A stretch of 64,000 nucleotides of DNA. Source: Copromyces sp. CBS 386.78 (lineage: Eukaryota > Ascomycota > Sordariomycetes > Sordariales > Sordariaceae). Location of the stretch: NCBI GenBank assembly GCA_030685235.1, contig MU839079.1:124001-188000 (forward strand), written 5' to 3'. The position numbers and the translations under genes were made by a program. Positions 37,500 through 47,382 of the stretch are shown here, in pieces (positions within the stretch are counted from its first letter, which is position 1; the number at the start of each line of letters is the position of its first letter). The notes beneath the pieces are model-generated. The model did no database searches. It was not told where the DNA came from and saw only the letters and a program-made list of their open reading frames with translations.

Positions 37500-38790
37500 T
37501 AATACCTAAATTAATTAAATTTACGGTTTCTTTAAACAATAATTAATATAGCCCAACCTTGTTCTTTTATAACCCTATAAATATATATTAATTTTAATTA
37601 ATTTATTTTAAATGTCGTCGTTTAAAATATACCGCTACCTATTCGCGTCGGTCTTATAATTAATCCCAAATTTACTACTTAATTATTTAAAAATATAATA
37701 TTTCTTTTTAAATATATTGTAAATCGATTTAGCCTATTTAATATTTAATGTAAATTCGGGGAATTTTTTATTAACCTTACTAGCGGCCTAAATGTAGGTA
37801 AAGGATTTAAAGGTATTATTGTAGTAGAATCCTAAATTATTAATTTTAACTATTTTATTAAATATTATCGCTTTAAATTCTTTTAGGTAATTAGTTCTAG
37901 TACGTTTAATTTTATTATTATTATTATTATTTAATTTCCGTTTACGAGAATTCTTAGAGCTCTTATTGTTACGGGGCTTAGTATTATCCTTGCCCTTACC
38001 CTTATTAAACTTCTTATTATTAGGTTTATAAATATTATCCTCGTTTTTATTATTATTTTTACCCCTATCAAATTTCTTGTTAGAATTTTTATCTTTATTA
38101 AACTTATTTATAAAGTAATTGATAGGCTTTTCGACCGCCTTCTTAATAGGTTTCTTAACGGGCTTTTCGACCGCTTTTTCAATAGGTTTTTCGACGGGCT
38201 TTTCGACGGACTTTTTAATAGGCTTTTCGACTGCCTTTTTGATGGGCTTTTCGATGGGCTTTTTAGCGGGTTTTTTAACCGCTTTTTCAATAGGCTTATT
38301 ATATTTCCCGGCGGTCTAATAATATGTAGGACGGGCGGTAGGTTTACGTACGGATTTTTTAGCGTCGTTGCGAACCGCTTTTTTAACCTTTTTTACTACT
38401 TTTCTAATTCGAATTCCCTCTTTACCGAATTTTTTATCGTCCTTTTCGCTCGCTACGCCTCCTTACCCGGTATATTGTACTCTTTCTTCCTTTAGATATA
38501 TTTGGTTAGGGCGATGCGTAATGATTCGAATATTGTTTAAGCTTCTATTAAATTCGTTTTTATTTCCTTTATATTTACTATTTAATCTTCTAACTTTATT
38601 AAAAGAATAATATATTTTAATTAACTTTAGTTTATAAATTGAATTTTTTAACCGGCCTCCTGTATATTTATTTCCGGATCTATTTCCGGAATTGGAATTG
38701 GAATTAGGACTGGGGCTAGGGCTAGGGCCGGGGCTAGGGCTAGGGCTAGGGCTAGGGCTTAAAAAGGAGGAAGAAAAAAAGGATAAATTG
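37500..38790 (-). pseudogene. Myb/SANT-like DNA-binding protein remnant of the Harbinger element
   Basis: On -, from high to low coordinates: an (SP)n stretch (about 38,760-38,700), a basic region, a Lys-Pro-Val-Glu-Lys repeat ([24 protein letters not shown]; about 38,300-38,110), an Asn-rich linker with [10 protein letters not shown], then a Myb/SANT-like region near 37,560-37,900 (FTLNIKQAKSIYNIFKKKYY, then FKQLSSKFGINY, then ILNDDIQNKLIKINIY). The last matches the KNRxKxLKKxYxxxKxL ... DDEVWDxYIKxxP layout of PF12776. Some codons are RIP stops. Autonomous Harbinger elements normally carry such a protein besides the transposase; here it is on the opposite strand. Confidence 0.65.
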
Positions 38791-39059
38791 GAGTTTAATT
38801 TGGGATTTAACGAAGCGGGGTTAATAATAGTATTTTTATAACGATTAGGGATAGTTTAGGTAGATTGGGAGTGAAATAATTTAATAGAGAGGGGATATAC
38901 TTTAAGTTGGGTATTAGGGATAGTTTTAATGGTAGCCTTTCGAAAGTTAGCCTTTTAAAATATAGCGGTAGCCTTAGAGTTAACCTTAATTAAAGAGGAA
39001 AACGAGGCTCTCCTATTAGTTAAATAGGCTATAATAGTAAGATTATTAGTTAATATAAA

Positions 39060-39508
39060 GAGAAACTCTATCTGCACGGGGTAAAAACTCTATCTGCACG
39101 GGGAAGAAAAAGTGACTTTCAATGTTCTTTTTGGAGCACTAGAAGGTATAAAAAGAAGGCAAAAAGTATATCAAATTTTTCTTTATTTTTTTCTCTACCT
39201 AACGGTACCTATTTAAATAACGTATATACTTAGTAGCCTGAGGAAACCTTAGGAAAAGAAGCAATTATAAATGAATATTTCGGAATATTAAAAGTCTAAA
39301 ATTCCTAGAAAGTAGGATTTCGATAACGCCTAGGGCTATAAGGGGGGTATAAAGTTGGTATCTACCTCTAAAAATCCGTCAAAAGTCGACGAGTAATTTG
39401 GTACTACTTTCAATTTAATACACCAAAGTTTGACAAAGTTATACTTAAAAAACACAAAGTGGATCCCTGTGCAGATAGAGTTTTTACCCCGTGCAGATAG
39501 AGTTTCTC
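39060..39508. mobile_element. Non-autonomous TIR element D (GAGAA-terminus family), 449 bp
   Basis: TIRs of 44 bp begin GAGAAACTCTATCTGCACGG; the two copies differ by one base near the inner end. Within each TIR the word ACTCTATCTGCACGGGG occurs twice, 22 bp apart. The 8-bp duplication AATATAAA lies at 39,052-39,059 and 39,509-39,516. The core is unique AT-rich DNA without a minisatellite and without a protein. It keeps many CpA/TpG dinucleotides although it sits in the RIP-mutated Harbinger element, so it probably inserted after RIP or escaped it. Confidence 0.86.
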
Positions 39509-40102
39509 AATATAAATACTAGTACTAGGGTTGGAAGGAGGAAAGGAAAAATAAATGGGATAATATAAAAGAAATAAAAGATAGAAGGTTAGAAAGTATA
39601 ATGAAAGTTAGTTTTATATACCTAACGGTTAATATTTAAATTAATAGTATAAATTAATTAATAATATAATTAATAATATAATTAATTCGTATTAATTATT
39701 TACGTACTTAATATATAATAATATCGATAGATTAACCGAGACTATACTAATACGTAATAAAATCGATAAATTTATTAAAGCTATACCAACTCTTAATAGA
39801 TGCTTTAATACTATGCTAAATATTACGAGTAGTTTACTATACTACCGTACTACTACGCATCGTATTCGCTATAGGGTTAACGCAGTAAAGTAATACTATA
39901 TTATCGTACTATTACGCATCGTATTCGCTATAGGGTTAACGTAGTAAAGTAGTACCGACGAATATAATGCAGTAAAAATAGTAGTTAAAAGCTCTTGGCA
40001 TGCCTTAACGCTGCCTTAATATTGCAGGATTGCAGCTGCGGACCCTGCACGTTAACACGTTTATTTCCTAAAATCCCTAACGCGGACCCGAACAGGCCTT
40101 TA

Positions 40103-40433
40103 CACTACAAACCGATCTTCATCCATATATTCCACCTGGATTCTATGTTGCCTACCGTTAAATAAAACCATCACGGCAATATCAAACAAAAAGGGGGGCA
40201 ATCTCCTTTTATTTTCAAAGCACATAGGGTGGCTCATTTATTCACCATGACGAAGCAGCAAAAAGCGGCAAAAGAAAAATGCAAAAACATACATAGAGGT
40301 ACATACAACACCAGGGATTCGCTAGTCGTCACCGACCCAACTACTAGTCTGGCCCTCACTGGCTTATCTATAGGAGAGCGGGCTGCGCCGGCAGTGTGTT
40401 GCAAGCCAACTGAACCACCATGGTTCTCGTCAA
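40103..40433. other. Short normal-composition stretch right of the Harbinger element
   Basis: No gene recognised. It is the original neighbour of the insertion site and leads into the CorA-like remnant. Confidence 0.4.
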
Positions 40434-40614
40434 GACAGCTCAGCCATGAAAACCATTGCGATTCTCACCATGGCCTTTCTACCAGCTACGTTCATCTCCA
40501 CTCTTCTATCAATGCCTTCCCTCAACTGGGGATCAGCCGAAGCATTTCGTCGTATACTGGATAATTGCCATCCCACTCACCATTGCGACTTTCATCGTTT
40601 GGGCAATAGACTAG
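40434..40614 (+). pseudogene. CorA-like protein remnant, frameshifted C-terminal piece
   Basis: DSSAMKTIAILTMAFLPATF and then SMPSLNW match the first membrane helix region of the intact CorA-like gene at 42,129 (EDSSAMKSIAILTMFFLPGT, LPSLGW). The second helix (FVVYWIIAIPLTIATFIVWA, stop at 40,612) follows in another frame, so an indel of one base, or equivalent, lies at about 40,535-40,548. The N-terminal domain is absent. It is a broken relative, either a decayed tandem duplicate or a remnant copied from elsewhere. Confidence 0.75.
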
Positions 40615-40929
40615 TTATTAACTATGAAATGTTGCTAGAATGGCTGGAGGACATTTATTCGTCGACGTGGATGATGTCAATTCATATTTGCACCTCTCCG
40701 GAAGTTGCATAAGAAAAATAACGCCAGGCTCGAAGAAATCGATATGCAACGAGCAGCTGACCGTGCATAGGTACCTATCGAAAGACATGAGCGATGGAAA
40801 AAAGAGATGATGGACTCAAGCAGTTCCAGCGCTTTTAAGGAAAGATGGGAACCGTAATGAGCATCTTCGGGCCCAGGAGCTTCATGCAACCCTAGGAGAT
40901 GGCTACAGAAGCAAATAACCAACCAGATT

Positions 40930-41386
40930 CGAACTACGCCTCGCCCTACAAGTCATTTTCTCGGCATCGAAGAGTTCGAACAGCGAGAAGATCCGGGGTG
41001 CACTTGACGAGGCTGGGGCGGCAACCCGGTTTCTGTCTGATAGGTATTTTGAACAGCGGCATCAATGTGTTGGGCGTCAAACGTTGGAGATGTGGCTCCC
41101 CAAATACCTGGTCGATGCATTTGTCTTCCATGTCACCGCTCGGCTGAAGTCTGCCTGGCCTGGACACTTCATCATAAATTTTGCAGCTCCAGTCAGATTG
41201 GCGAGGCATTTTCTCGGTTATCAGCTTTCCGGCATCTCACTCACCCAAAGATTACTCGTCTGGGCTAGAAACACCCTTCTGCGACCCAGTGCACAGGGTC
41301 AGACTGGGTCGTTTCTAGACCTGACGACATGGAGTATGGCGGTGGTGATAAACACTGCCCCCTGCACTGACACGTGGCTGGACTGA
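40930..41386 (+). pseudogene. Protein-coding-like remnant, unknown family
   Basis: One + frame is open from about 40,965 to the stop at 41,386 and reads KIRGALDEAGAATRFLSDRY, then QCVGRQTLEMWLPKYLVDAF, then VTARLKSAWPGHFIINFAAP. The composition looks like a real protein, but I do not recognise it, and no in-frame ATG with a good context precedes the conserved-looking part. It may be an exon of a gene now broken, next to the CorA-like remnant. Confidence 0.35.
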
Positions 41387-41829
41387 CTCACTGAGTACTA
41401 CGCCTAAGCTTGAGGCTGAGAGGTTACTCTGCATTCTCACTTGTCACCGCAAGAAGCTGTCGGACCATTCATCTGGGCTCGTCCACGACAGATGAGCTAA
41501 TCCTTTCCAGATATGATGTGGAAATGGAAACGTTGTCGATGAGCATACAGTTTATTGGACAGCAGGTCGCAAGTTTCCAGAGCTGAAGTGGCAGCTAGTC
41601 TCAGTCAGACTCAGCTGGGCCTCCGAAACTCCACTCGCAATCCCACCCACCCCTTTTCTCACAAAGTTCGAAGGAGAAACCGGAAGAGTTGACAGCAACT
41701 CCCACACACTCTTTATTTCGCCAGCTCATAGACCAGAATCGTGATTTTCTTGGTTCTTAACCCCTGTTACCTTCCTTGTCTAAAACCCACAATGTACCGC
41801 ACTAGCAATCAAACCAGGAGTAGGGTATA

Positions 41830-41993
41830 CCGCATATTCTCATTCAAATGGGATTTATCCCCCCCTGTCGCGACCAATTATATAGCTTGCTGCGGCCTGC
41901 ATGCCCCGTTGAGGCGTTGCGTGAAGGTCCTTCTGCAGATGTAATTGGCCAGTATAGTCTGGGGATAAATCCCATTTGAATGAGAAAAAGCGG
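41830..41993. mobile_element. Short MITE with TA duplication, upstream of the CorA-like gene
   Basis: A 33-bp inverted repeat with two mismatches brackets 164 bp: left CCGCATATTCTCATTCAAAT..., right its inverse, with a perfect 26-bp core (41,837-41,862 against 41,961-41,986). TA flanks both ends (41,828-41,829 and 41,994-41,995), as for Tc1/mariner-type elements. The interior has no ORF. It ends 135 bp before the chosen start of the CorA-like gene, so it lies in its promoter or 5' UTR. Confidence 0.75.
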
Positions 41994-42128
41994 TAGTGCT
42001 TCAAGGCAATACATGAGCCTGGGATCAGCTCACCCACCATCTTGCTTTCTTTCCAGTTTATTGTTTTTCACCTTCGTTTACCTACTTGTCATCCTTCTGT
42101 TCCCAACACATACCAACTCACGGCCGAC

Positions 42129-43646
42129 ATGAATGGACTCCGGGCTCTGGCAGGCGAAAGAGATAGGGGCTTCTTGTTTGAACCTGACACAAACTACGAG
42201 AATGCGGCAACGATCGAGGTCCGGCCAGACTTGAACGAACCTGGGAAATGCGACTGGAGCCACCAAGACGGAATTGATCATATAATTCTGGCTGAATTTC
42301 TCGAACGCGGCAAAGCGAGCTTCAACATAACCGGTGACGAGGATCAAGCAGACAACACACGCAATAGTTATGGGGTCAAGCTTGTCATGGTAGCTAGAAG
42401 GATATCCTATAATACTGTTTTTATCAACGAGCCGATTTTTCAGGACCTTATCAACACCCTAAACCCGGATCCTCTATTCACTCGGATCTTTCAAGTACGC
42501 TACAATCCTGGCTTTGAGGTTTGCGGCAGCATTACAAACGGCGGCATAGCGACAATGCTACTCAGGGTTGGACCTCAGCTGTTCATGCTGTCAATCCGGC
42601 AGAACGATGAAAACGCTACCTCTACATTCGATTCTAGATGTGTCGCCTTATGGTCCCGGGTTCTTCTAGTTGACGGACCACCCCAATTACTTCACGTCGA
42701 CAAACTATTAGATTTTCTGGAGGCTCTGAAGGAAGAGGCACGTTCTCCTCTTTATCTGCCGTTTGCTTTATCGGTATACGCAGTTGAGGAATGCCGTGAC
42801 TCCCTCAACTTCATCCAATTTAGTATAAATAAAATGGCAAAAACAACCTACCTGGAGCTCTTAGGTGACGAAGTCAAGCCAATCGAGAGAGGGACAATTG
42901 TCGCGCATAATGAAAATATAGCGAATGCTCTGTCTAACGCGGCTATGGTTAAATCCATATTGAACAGCGTAGAGTCTTTGTGGCAGTATCTAGAGACAAT
43001 GGCAGAAGGAGTATGCGCATCACACACGGCCGAAGAGGTTATTCAAAGCACCAATAACATATTAGAGGCAATCCAGCTTCTACGGAAGGATGTTATAGGT
43101 ATGAGAACGGCTTTGCGCCATCAAGAGGTTCGCATCGGAGATTTCGCGTCACTAGTGAGCTTCCCCAATATCCCCATCAAAGTTAACTATTAATTGCTAA
43201 CGCCCAGCCCCTACGGACAGCTCGCTACCCATCTCAATCAACGCGATTCAGAAACTAATATCGAAACCGCCGTTGCAAGCCGTGACCTCGCAAAGGCCGC
43301 AAGCGAAGACAGCTCGGCTATGAAGAGTATCGCTATTCTAACCATGTTCTTCCTTCCCGGCACTTTCTTTTCCGCACTCTTCGCGCTGCCCTCCCTAGGC
43401 TGGGACCAGGACAGGCACTTTGCGCTGTACTGGGCCTTTACCGTCCCGGCGACCCTGCTCACCTTCGCGATCTGGGCTGCTCTTACGCAGCGCGCGGTCT
43501 TGTTGAAGTGGGCAAAGACTCTGTCGTCGAAGTGGCCTTTTTGGGGATTTTGGCCAGGCAAAGGAAGCGAGGTGGGAGATGAGGAGAAGGGGAAAGGGGG
43601 AATGGGACTGGAAGAAGACGAGAAATATGGAGGAAAAGGGACCTAA
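42129..43646 (+). CDS. Fungal CorA-like Mg2+ transporter family protein, 483 aa
   Basis: Exons 42,129-43,154 and 43,221-43,646 join in phase 0 over a 66-bp intron (GTGAGC..GGACAG, CTAAC branch at about 43,197). ATG at 42,129 (G at -3) is preferred; the frame upstream has only a TTG. The large N-terminal domain is soluble. The C-terminus has two membrane helices, at about residues 377-400 (SIAILTMFFLPGTFFSALFA) and 407-433 (HFALYWAFTVPATLLTFAIW), followed by a Lys/Glu/Gly-rich tail. MKSIAILTMFFLPGTF is the signature of fungal CorA-like proteins. The canonical GMN loop motif is replaced by LPSLGW, as is common in this fungal group, so Mg2+ transport is uncertain. A frameshifted relative lies 1.5 kb upstream. 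Confidence 0.82.
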
Positions 43647-45224
43647 GGGAAGGGGATCGATGAAGGAGTGGCCTGCGTGCAACCCGCGGATTTCCAGCGC
43701 CCTCCAAAGACCTCTGCGCGGGCAGTGCACTATTGTGCTTGCATGGTGCCGTACCTGTCATCGTTGGGCGTTTTGGGGATGGCTGTTACCGGTGTTCGTG
43801 ATGACAACCGTGGGTGCTCCCGTACATATGTACACGAAGTCTGTTGGAGGTGACGGTGCCATGAGGCCCAGGTGGATTGAGCGTGCAAGCACAGCTGTTT
43901 CGTGCACTCCCGGGCATCAGGACTAGGTAGACGCGGGCATCATGGTGGATTGAACCCATATTCCTTAAATATCACATTTTGTTCTTGTCGTTCTCGATCT
44001 TTGTTGCCGTTGGATCTCACTTCACAATGCGCGGTTTATGTCAGTTTAAAGGAGGTGGCGACGACGATGGTGGTGATACGGACGAGTCATGCATGGGTGA
44101 TGATACGAGCTCAGAATGTTTTAGAGGAGAAATGAATTAGAAAACTCGGAAGGAGGCTTTCATATGAAAACCAACGCAACCCTCGCACCTACCAGGTCCC
44201 TCTTCTTTCATCTTTTCCTACCTACCTCTATATAAGGAGGCCAGGAGCCAAGGTAGCCGTGCTACAAATAAACGCCAGCTGCATCTAGACCTGATCTCGC
44301 TGGTTGTCACCGGGACTTCCGTCCACTTTCTTCTATAAGGAACCGGGCCAGGGCATCAACGAATCATGATCCTTCGGATCTTCAGGGGGTTCACTACAGC
44401 AGCAGCTTGCCTGCAATCTTCACTTCACCTCACTGCAATGCCCGTGAATCAGCAATGGAACGAAGATCGAACAGCACAGCATCAGTCGGACGGGAACAAA
44501 CCTCAACAAACTCTCCCGTCTCTCCGTAACGGAGGTTAACACCAAAAAACACCATTGGTACCTCTAGGTATTGATTGGTAGCTAGGTACCGTAGTCAGGC
44601 TACCAGATAACGTAGGTATCAGATAGATAGAAGAGCTACGTAGGAAAAAGGTATCATTAACCGCTGAGCCGAGTTCGTTCAATGTTCACACCCATGATCC
44701 ACCTCTCTCTCTCTCTCCATCCCAACTGTTCGTTTTATTCGACATTGGATCTTCGCGCACACCATCACAACACATCACCTTCCAAGCTGCAATGTACTGT
44801 ACCGAGGGTACCCAAAAATCTCAAAATTCATCCATGCTCGCTTCCACCATCTTAATCCGCTAGCTACCTACGTACAACCTGAAGAAATACATGCCTGTCG
44901 TTGAGTGTTGAACCTTCCCAGCCTCACCCGCCCCGCCTCTTCCATCCCATCTTGCTCCCGGCCACCATCCCGCTCGCTACCCCACACTAAATCACCAGTC
45001 GTCGTCTCCATCAACACATCAGGTCACATCCCATCCTCGGCCCACACACATATCCCGCTGCTTGAGGAGCAACGAGAAGCAACAAAATACATCCTTGACC
45101 ATGCCATGTAGCCATGCCGTAGCAAAAAAACGTATGTATAGCAATTGTAGATGTTGTTAGGGTGAGCAATATCAGTTAAGTAAGCACCAGTAGGGTAGGT
45201 AGAAGCCCGTCGTCCTCAGCTACC
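43647..45224. other. Intergenic region, no gene recognised
   Basis: Normal composition. Only short unrelated frames are present. Contains TACCTAGGTA-like words near 44,560-44,590, and a run of TC dinucleotides near 44,705. It serves as the 3' side of both the CorA-like and the BAH-PHD genes. Confidence 0.5.
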
Positions 45225-45647
45225 TTAGTTAGTTATCCTCCTCCTCCTCCTCTCTTCCCCACTCTCCTCCTCCCCTTTCTCTCTTCTGACTTCCAGGTAG
45301 CCAACCTCGATAGCGGGCAGCGTGTCCTCCTCCATTGACAGCCCTTCTTCCGCACGTACCTCGATGGCGGGCAGCGTGTCCTCCTCCATTGACAGCCATC
45401 CATCTCCTTCTTCCGCACGTCCACCTTCCACTCCCTCCGACTCAGATGGCGAGTGACGACCCAGCCACCCCGCGTGCCATCCATCAAGCCCTGGAAAGCC
45501 AAACCACCAGCTTATCCGGATTAATCGGATCCTCCCATCAGGAAACGAGACAAACCCCCCCGGACGATTGGGACGTCTCGGGAGAACAGGGTCATCAACA
45601 AGAGGAGGAATATGGAGCTTTTTTTTACGAGGACGACCGGCCTTCAT
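45225..45647 (-). other. In-frame 140-codon open extension beyond the BAH-PHD stop
   Basis: After the UAG at 45,653-45,651, the same frame reads one Lys codon and then MKAGRPRKKKLHIPPLVD, staying open for 140 codons. GRPRKKK is an AT-hook-like core, resembling GRPRKKSLVPPG inside the preceding exon. Further on is a duplicated MEEDTLPAIEV segment. It could be a C-terminal part cut off by the stop, a readthrough or alternatively spliced extension, or just 3' UTR. Confidence 0.3.
45309..45420. repeat. 54-bp tandem duplication
   Basis: The unit starting GATAGCGGGCAGCGTGTCCT at 45,309 recurs at 45,363 as GATGGCGGGCAGCG.... The second copy has a short insertion (ATCCATCTC). A CT-rich microsatellite (45,237-45,290) lies beside it. 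The unit length is a multiple of three. Confidence 0.8.
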
Positions 45648-45650
45648 CTT

Positions 45651-47382
45651 CTAGTTGACGAGCACGCCGCACACAAGACACTTGATGGGTTCCGTCCACG
45701 TCTTGGCTCCGCCCTTCGCCACCACGTCCGCGCGGAGATCGGTGAACTCGAGGTAAGGCTGGCCGTTCATTTCCAGCGTGACAGAAAAAAGGCCCTCCCA
45801 TGGCCGTTCCTTGTTAGTGACCTTGCTGCCGGGAGGGACTAGTGACTTTTTGCGGGGTCGGCCGGGTTTGCGCCCTCCTTCCGTTTTTGCTGATGTCGTT
45901 GGCGTTGCCGTTGTCGTTGGGGCAGGGGTCGTTGACTTTGATGCACCTGCTCTCGCGCTGGGCGTCCTCGTCCTCCTAGAACGAAGTGCTAACCCAGAGG
46001 CACTCGACACGTCGGCTTCGGCTTCGGCTTCGGGGGTGTCTTCGGGTGCGGGTTTGGCGTCTTCGTCACCAGCTTTGAGGGCGCGGTTGCCGTTGGTGCC
46101 GCCATTGGTCTGAGAGGTGTCCTTTTCGGCTTTAACGTCCACGGACTCCTCTTGTTTGGCGTCGCCGTTCGGTTCCGCTTTGGCATCTTCCTCGTCTTCC
46201 TCCTCCTTCTTGTCCAGCTTCTCCTCCTTCACCGGGATATGAGGCTTGTCGGTACCGAGTCGTTCGAACGTCGCTCGGAGGGCTTCGTCCTTGATGCATT
46301 CTTCGTGCAACCACTTCTTACATGATTCAGAAGAACATCCGACTAGCAGTTTGTCAGGGTTCGCTGGGGTGTTGCAGCCGCATACAAGCTCGACGGTCTG
46401 TGACCGATGTCTGGTTAGCATCTTTGCATGTCACTGGTGAGGTAGATGTGACGGCACATACCGAAAGTTCCTGAGATCGCACATCGTAAGCCTGTCGCCA
46501 GTATAGACTATCCTGCGTCTCCTCATCATTCTCCTCGAACCAGTGCTTCACGATTGCGGGTTCGGTGACGCTGACCACATTGATAATATCCACTAGCCAC
46601 CAATGTTAGCACACACACGCAATCTCTACCTCACCCCTCGAACCTGCTCGTGGCCCACTCACTGTGATTAGACGCTACCAACTCGCCCTGCCCGTGATAT
46701 GGCTGTCTCCCCTGCACGATCCTCTTCCTGTCACGTGTCTTGGCCGGCAGCTCGTCAGGCCAGTACATCCAGTAAACTCTGGCAAAGACGTGGTGCTCGT
46801 CCCTAGCGCGGATCTCGAGGATCCTGGCAACCCACTCGGTATCCCGCCTTAGTATCGTGGCTGCCGCCTCGTCACCCCCTTGTTTTGGCTCTTTCTTCTT
46901 TATGCTCAAGTCATTGGCGACATAGATGAAGTTCTCTGCATAGTATTTAACATTATTTACTGGTTGATAGATGTTGAAGTTAGTAAACCTGACCATCTAT
47001 AGTGAACTGACTGTGAGGAAGAGAGAGACTCACACACAAAGCTGTTGTACCTCGTCATGTCGGTCCAATCCTTGGCCGGCTCAACCTTGTAGTGCACATC
47101 CATGTTCGGGTATGTCTTGAACTTGCCCGACGGATGGAAAGGAGACTGCTGGAAGTTGATCTTGTCCGCTGGGTCTATGTCCTCGTCGTCGACAGACTCT
47201 GCCTTGCCTCCCGCGGTGCGTCTGCGCTTGTTCTTCTTCTTCTTCTCTTCCACCGCGGGGTCGACAATGTGCACGTGGAATGGGCATTCGGCTCGGGTGT
47301 TATCCTTATCCTCCTTCCGTTCCTGCACCCGGTCCTGACGGTCCGCGTCGGACGCCCTTGGTCTCTTGCGCGAGGAGGCCAT
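45651..47382 (-). CDS. BAH-PHD chromatin protein (EPR-1-like), four exons, 507 aa
   Basis: Exons 47,382-47,034, 46,959-46,663, 46,592-46,462 and 46,397-45,651; introns of 74, 70 and 64 bp have GT..AG ends, two with CTAAC branches, and join in phases 1, 1 and 0. N-terminus: basic, NLS-like (KKKKNKRRR). BAH domain about residues 110-255: NSFVLNNVKYYAENFIYVAN, WVARILEIRARDEHHVFARV, YWMYWPDELP, YHGQGELVASNHMDIINVVS. A PHD finger starts at residue 265: C265, C267, C280, C285, H290, C293. The last two ligands (C499, C502 in IKCLVCG) come about 200 low-complexity residues later; that insert has an AT-hook-like GRPRKK. Fungal BAH-PHD proteins include Neurospora EPR-1, an H3K27me3 reader in Polycomb silencing. 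Orthology is inferred, not shown. Confidence 0.85.

Larger units (their letters stand above)
29656..40099. mobile_element. PIF/Harbinger DNA transposon, 10.4 kb, RIP-inactivated
   Basis: Left terminus AGGCCTGTTCGG (29,656-29,667) and right terminus CCGAACAGGCCT (40,088-40,099) are a perfect 12-bp inverted pair. TTA flanks both ends (29,653-29,655 and 40,100-40,102), the usual PIF/Harbinger target duplication. The RIP-mutated block fills exactly the interval between them, with normal DNA immediately outside. Inside are a HARBI1-like transposase remnant on + (left) and a Myb/SANT-like remnant on - (right), the two proteins typical of autonomous Harbinger elements, converging. Between them lie several kb of minisatellites and an internal duplication. 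One small TIR element is nested at 39,060. Apart from that, it appears to be a single insertion that split the gene island. Confidence 0.85.

Noticed and set aside
38108..38319. Overlapping + and - repeat frames (Phe/Gly-rich and Lys/Ser-rich)
   Set aside because: They are off-frame readings of the Lys-Pro-Val-Glu repeat in the Myb/SANT-like remnant.
38700..38762. GGGCTA tandem hexamers resembling an interstitial telomere repeat
   Set aside because: On - they encode an (SP)n stretch continuous with the Myb/SANT-like remnant, and the hexamer is GGGCTA, not TTAGGG.
42042..43193. CorA-like region as two separate ORFs ending at 43,193 and starting at 43,194
   Set aside because: A 66-bp GT-AG intron with a branch site joins them in phase, and both halves belong to one family; the second ORF starts with TTG.
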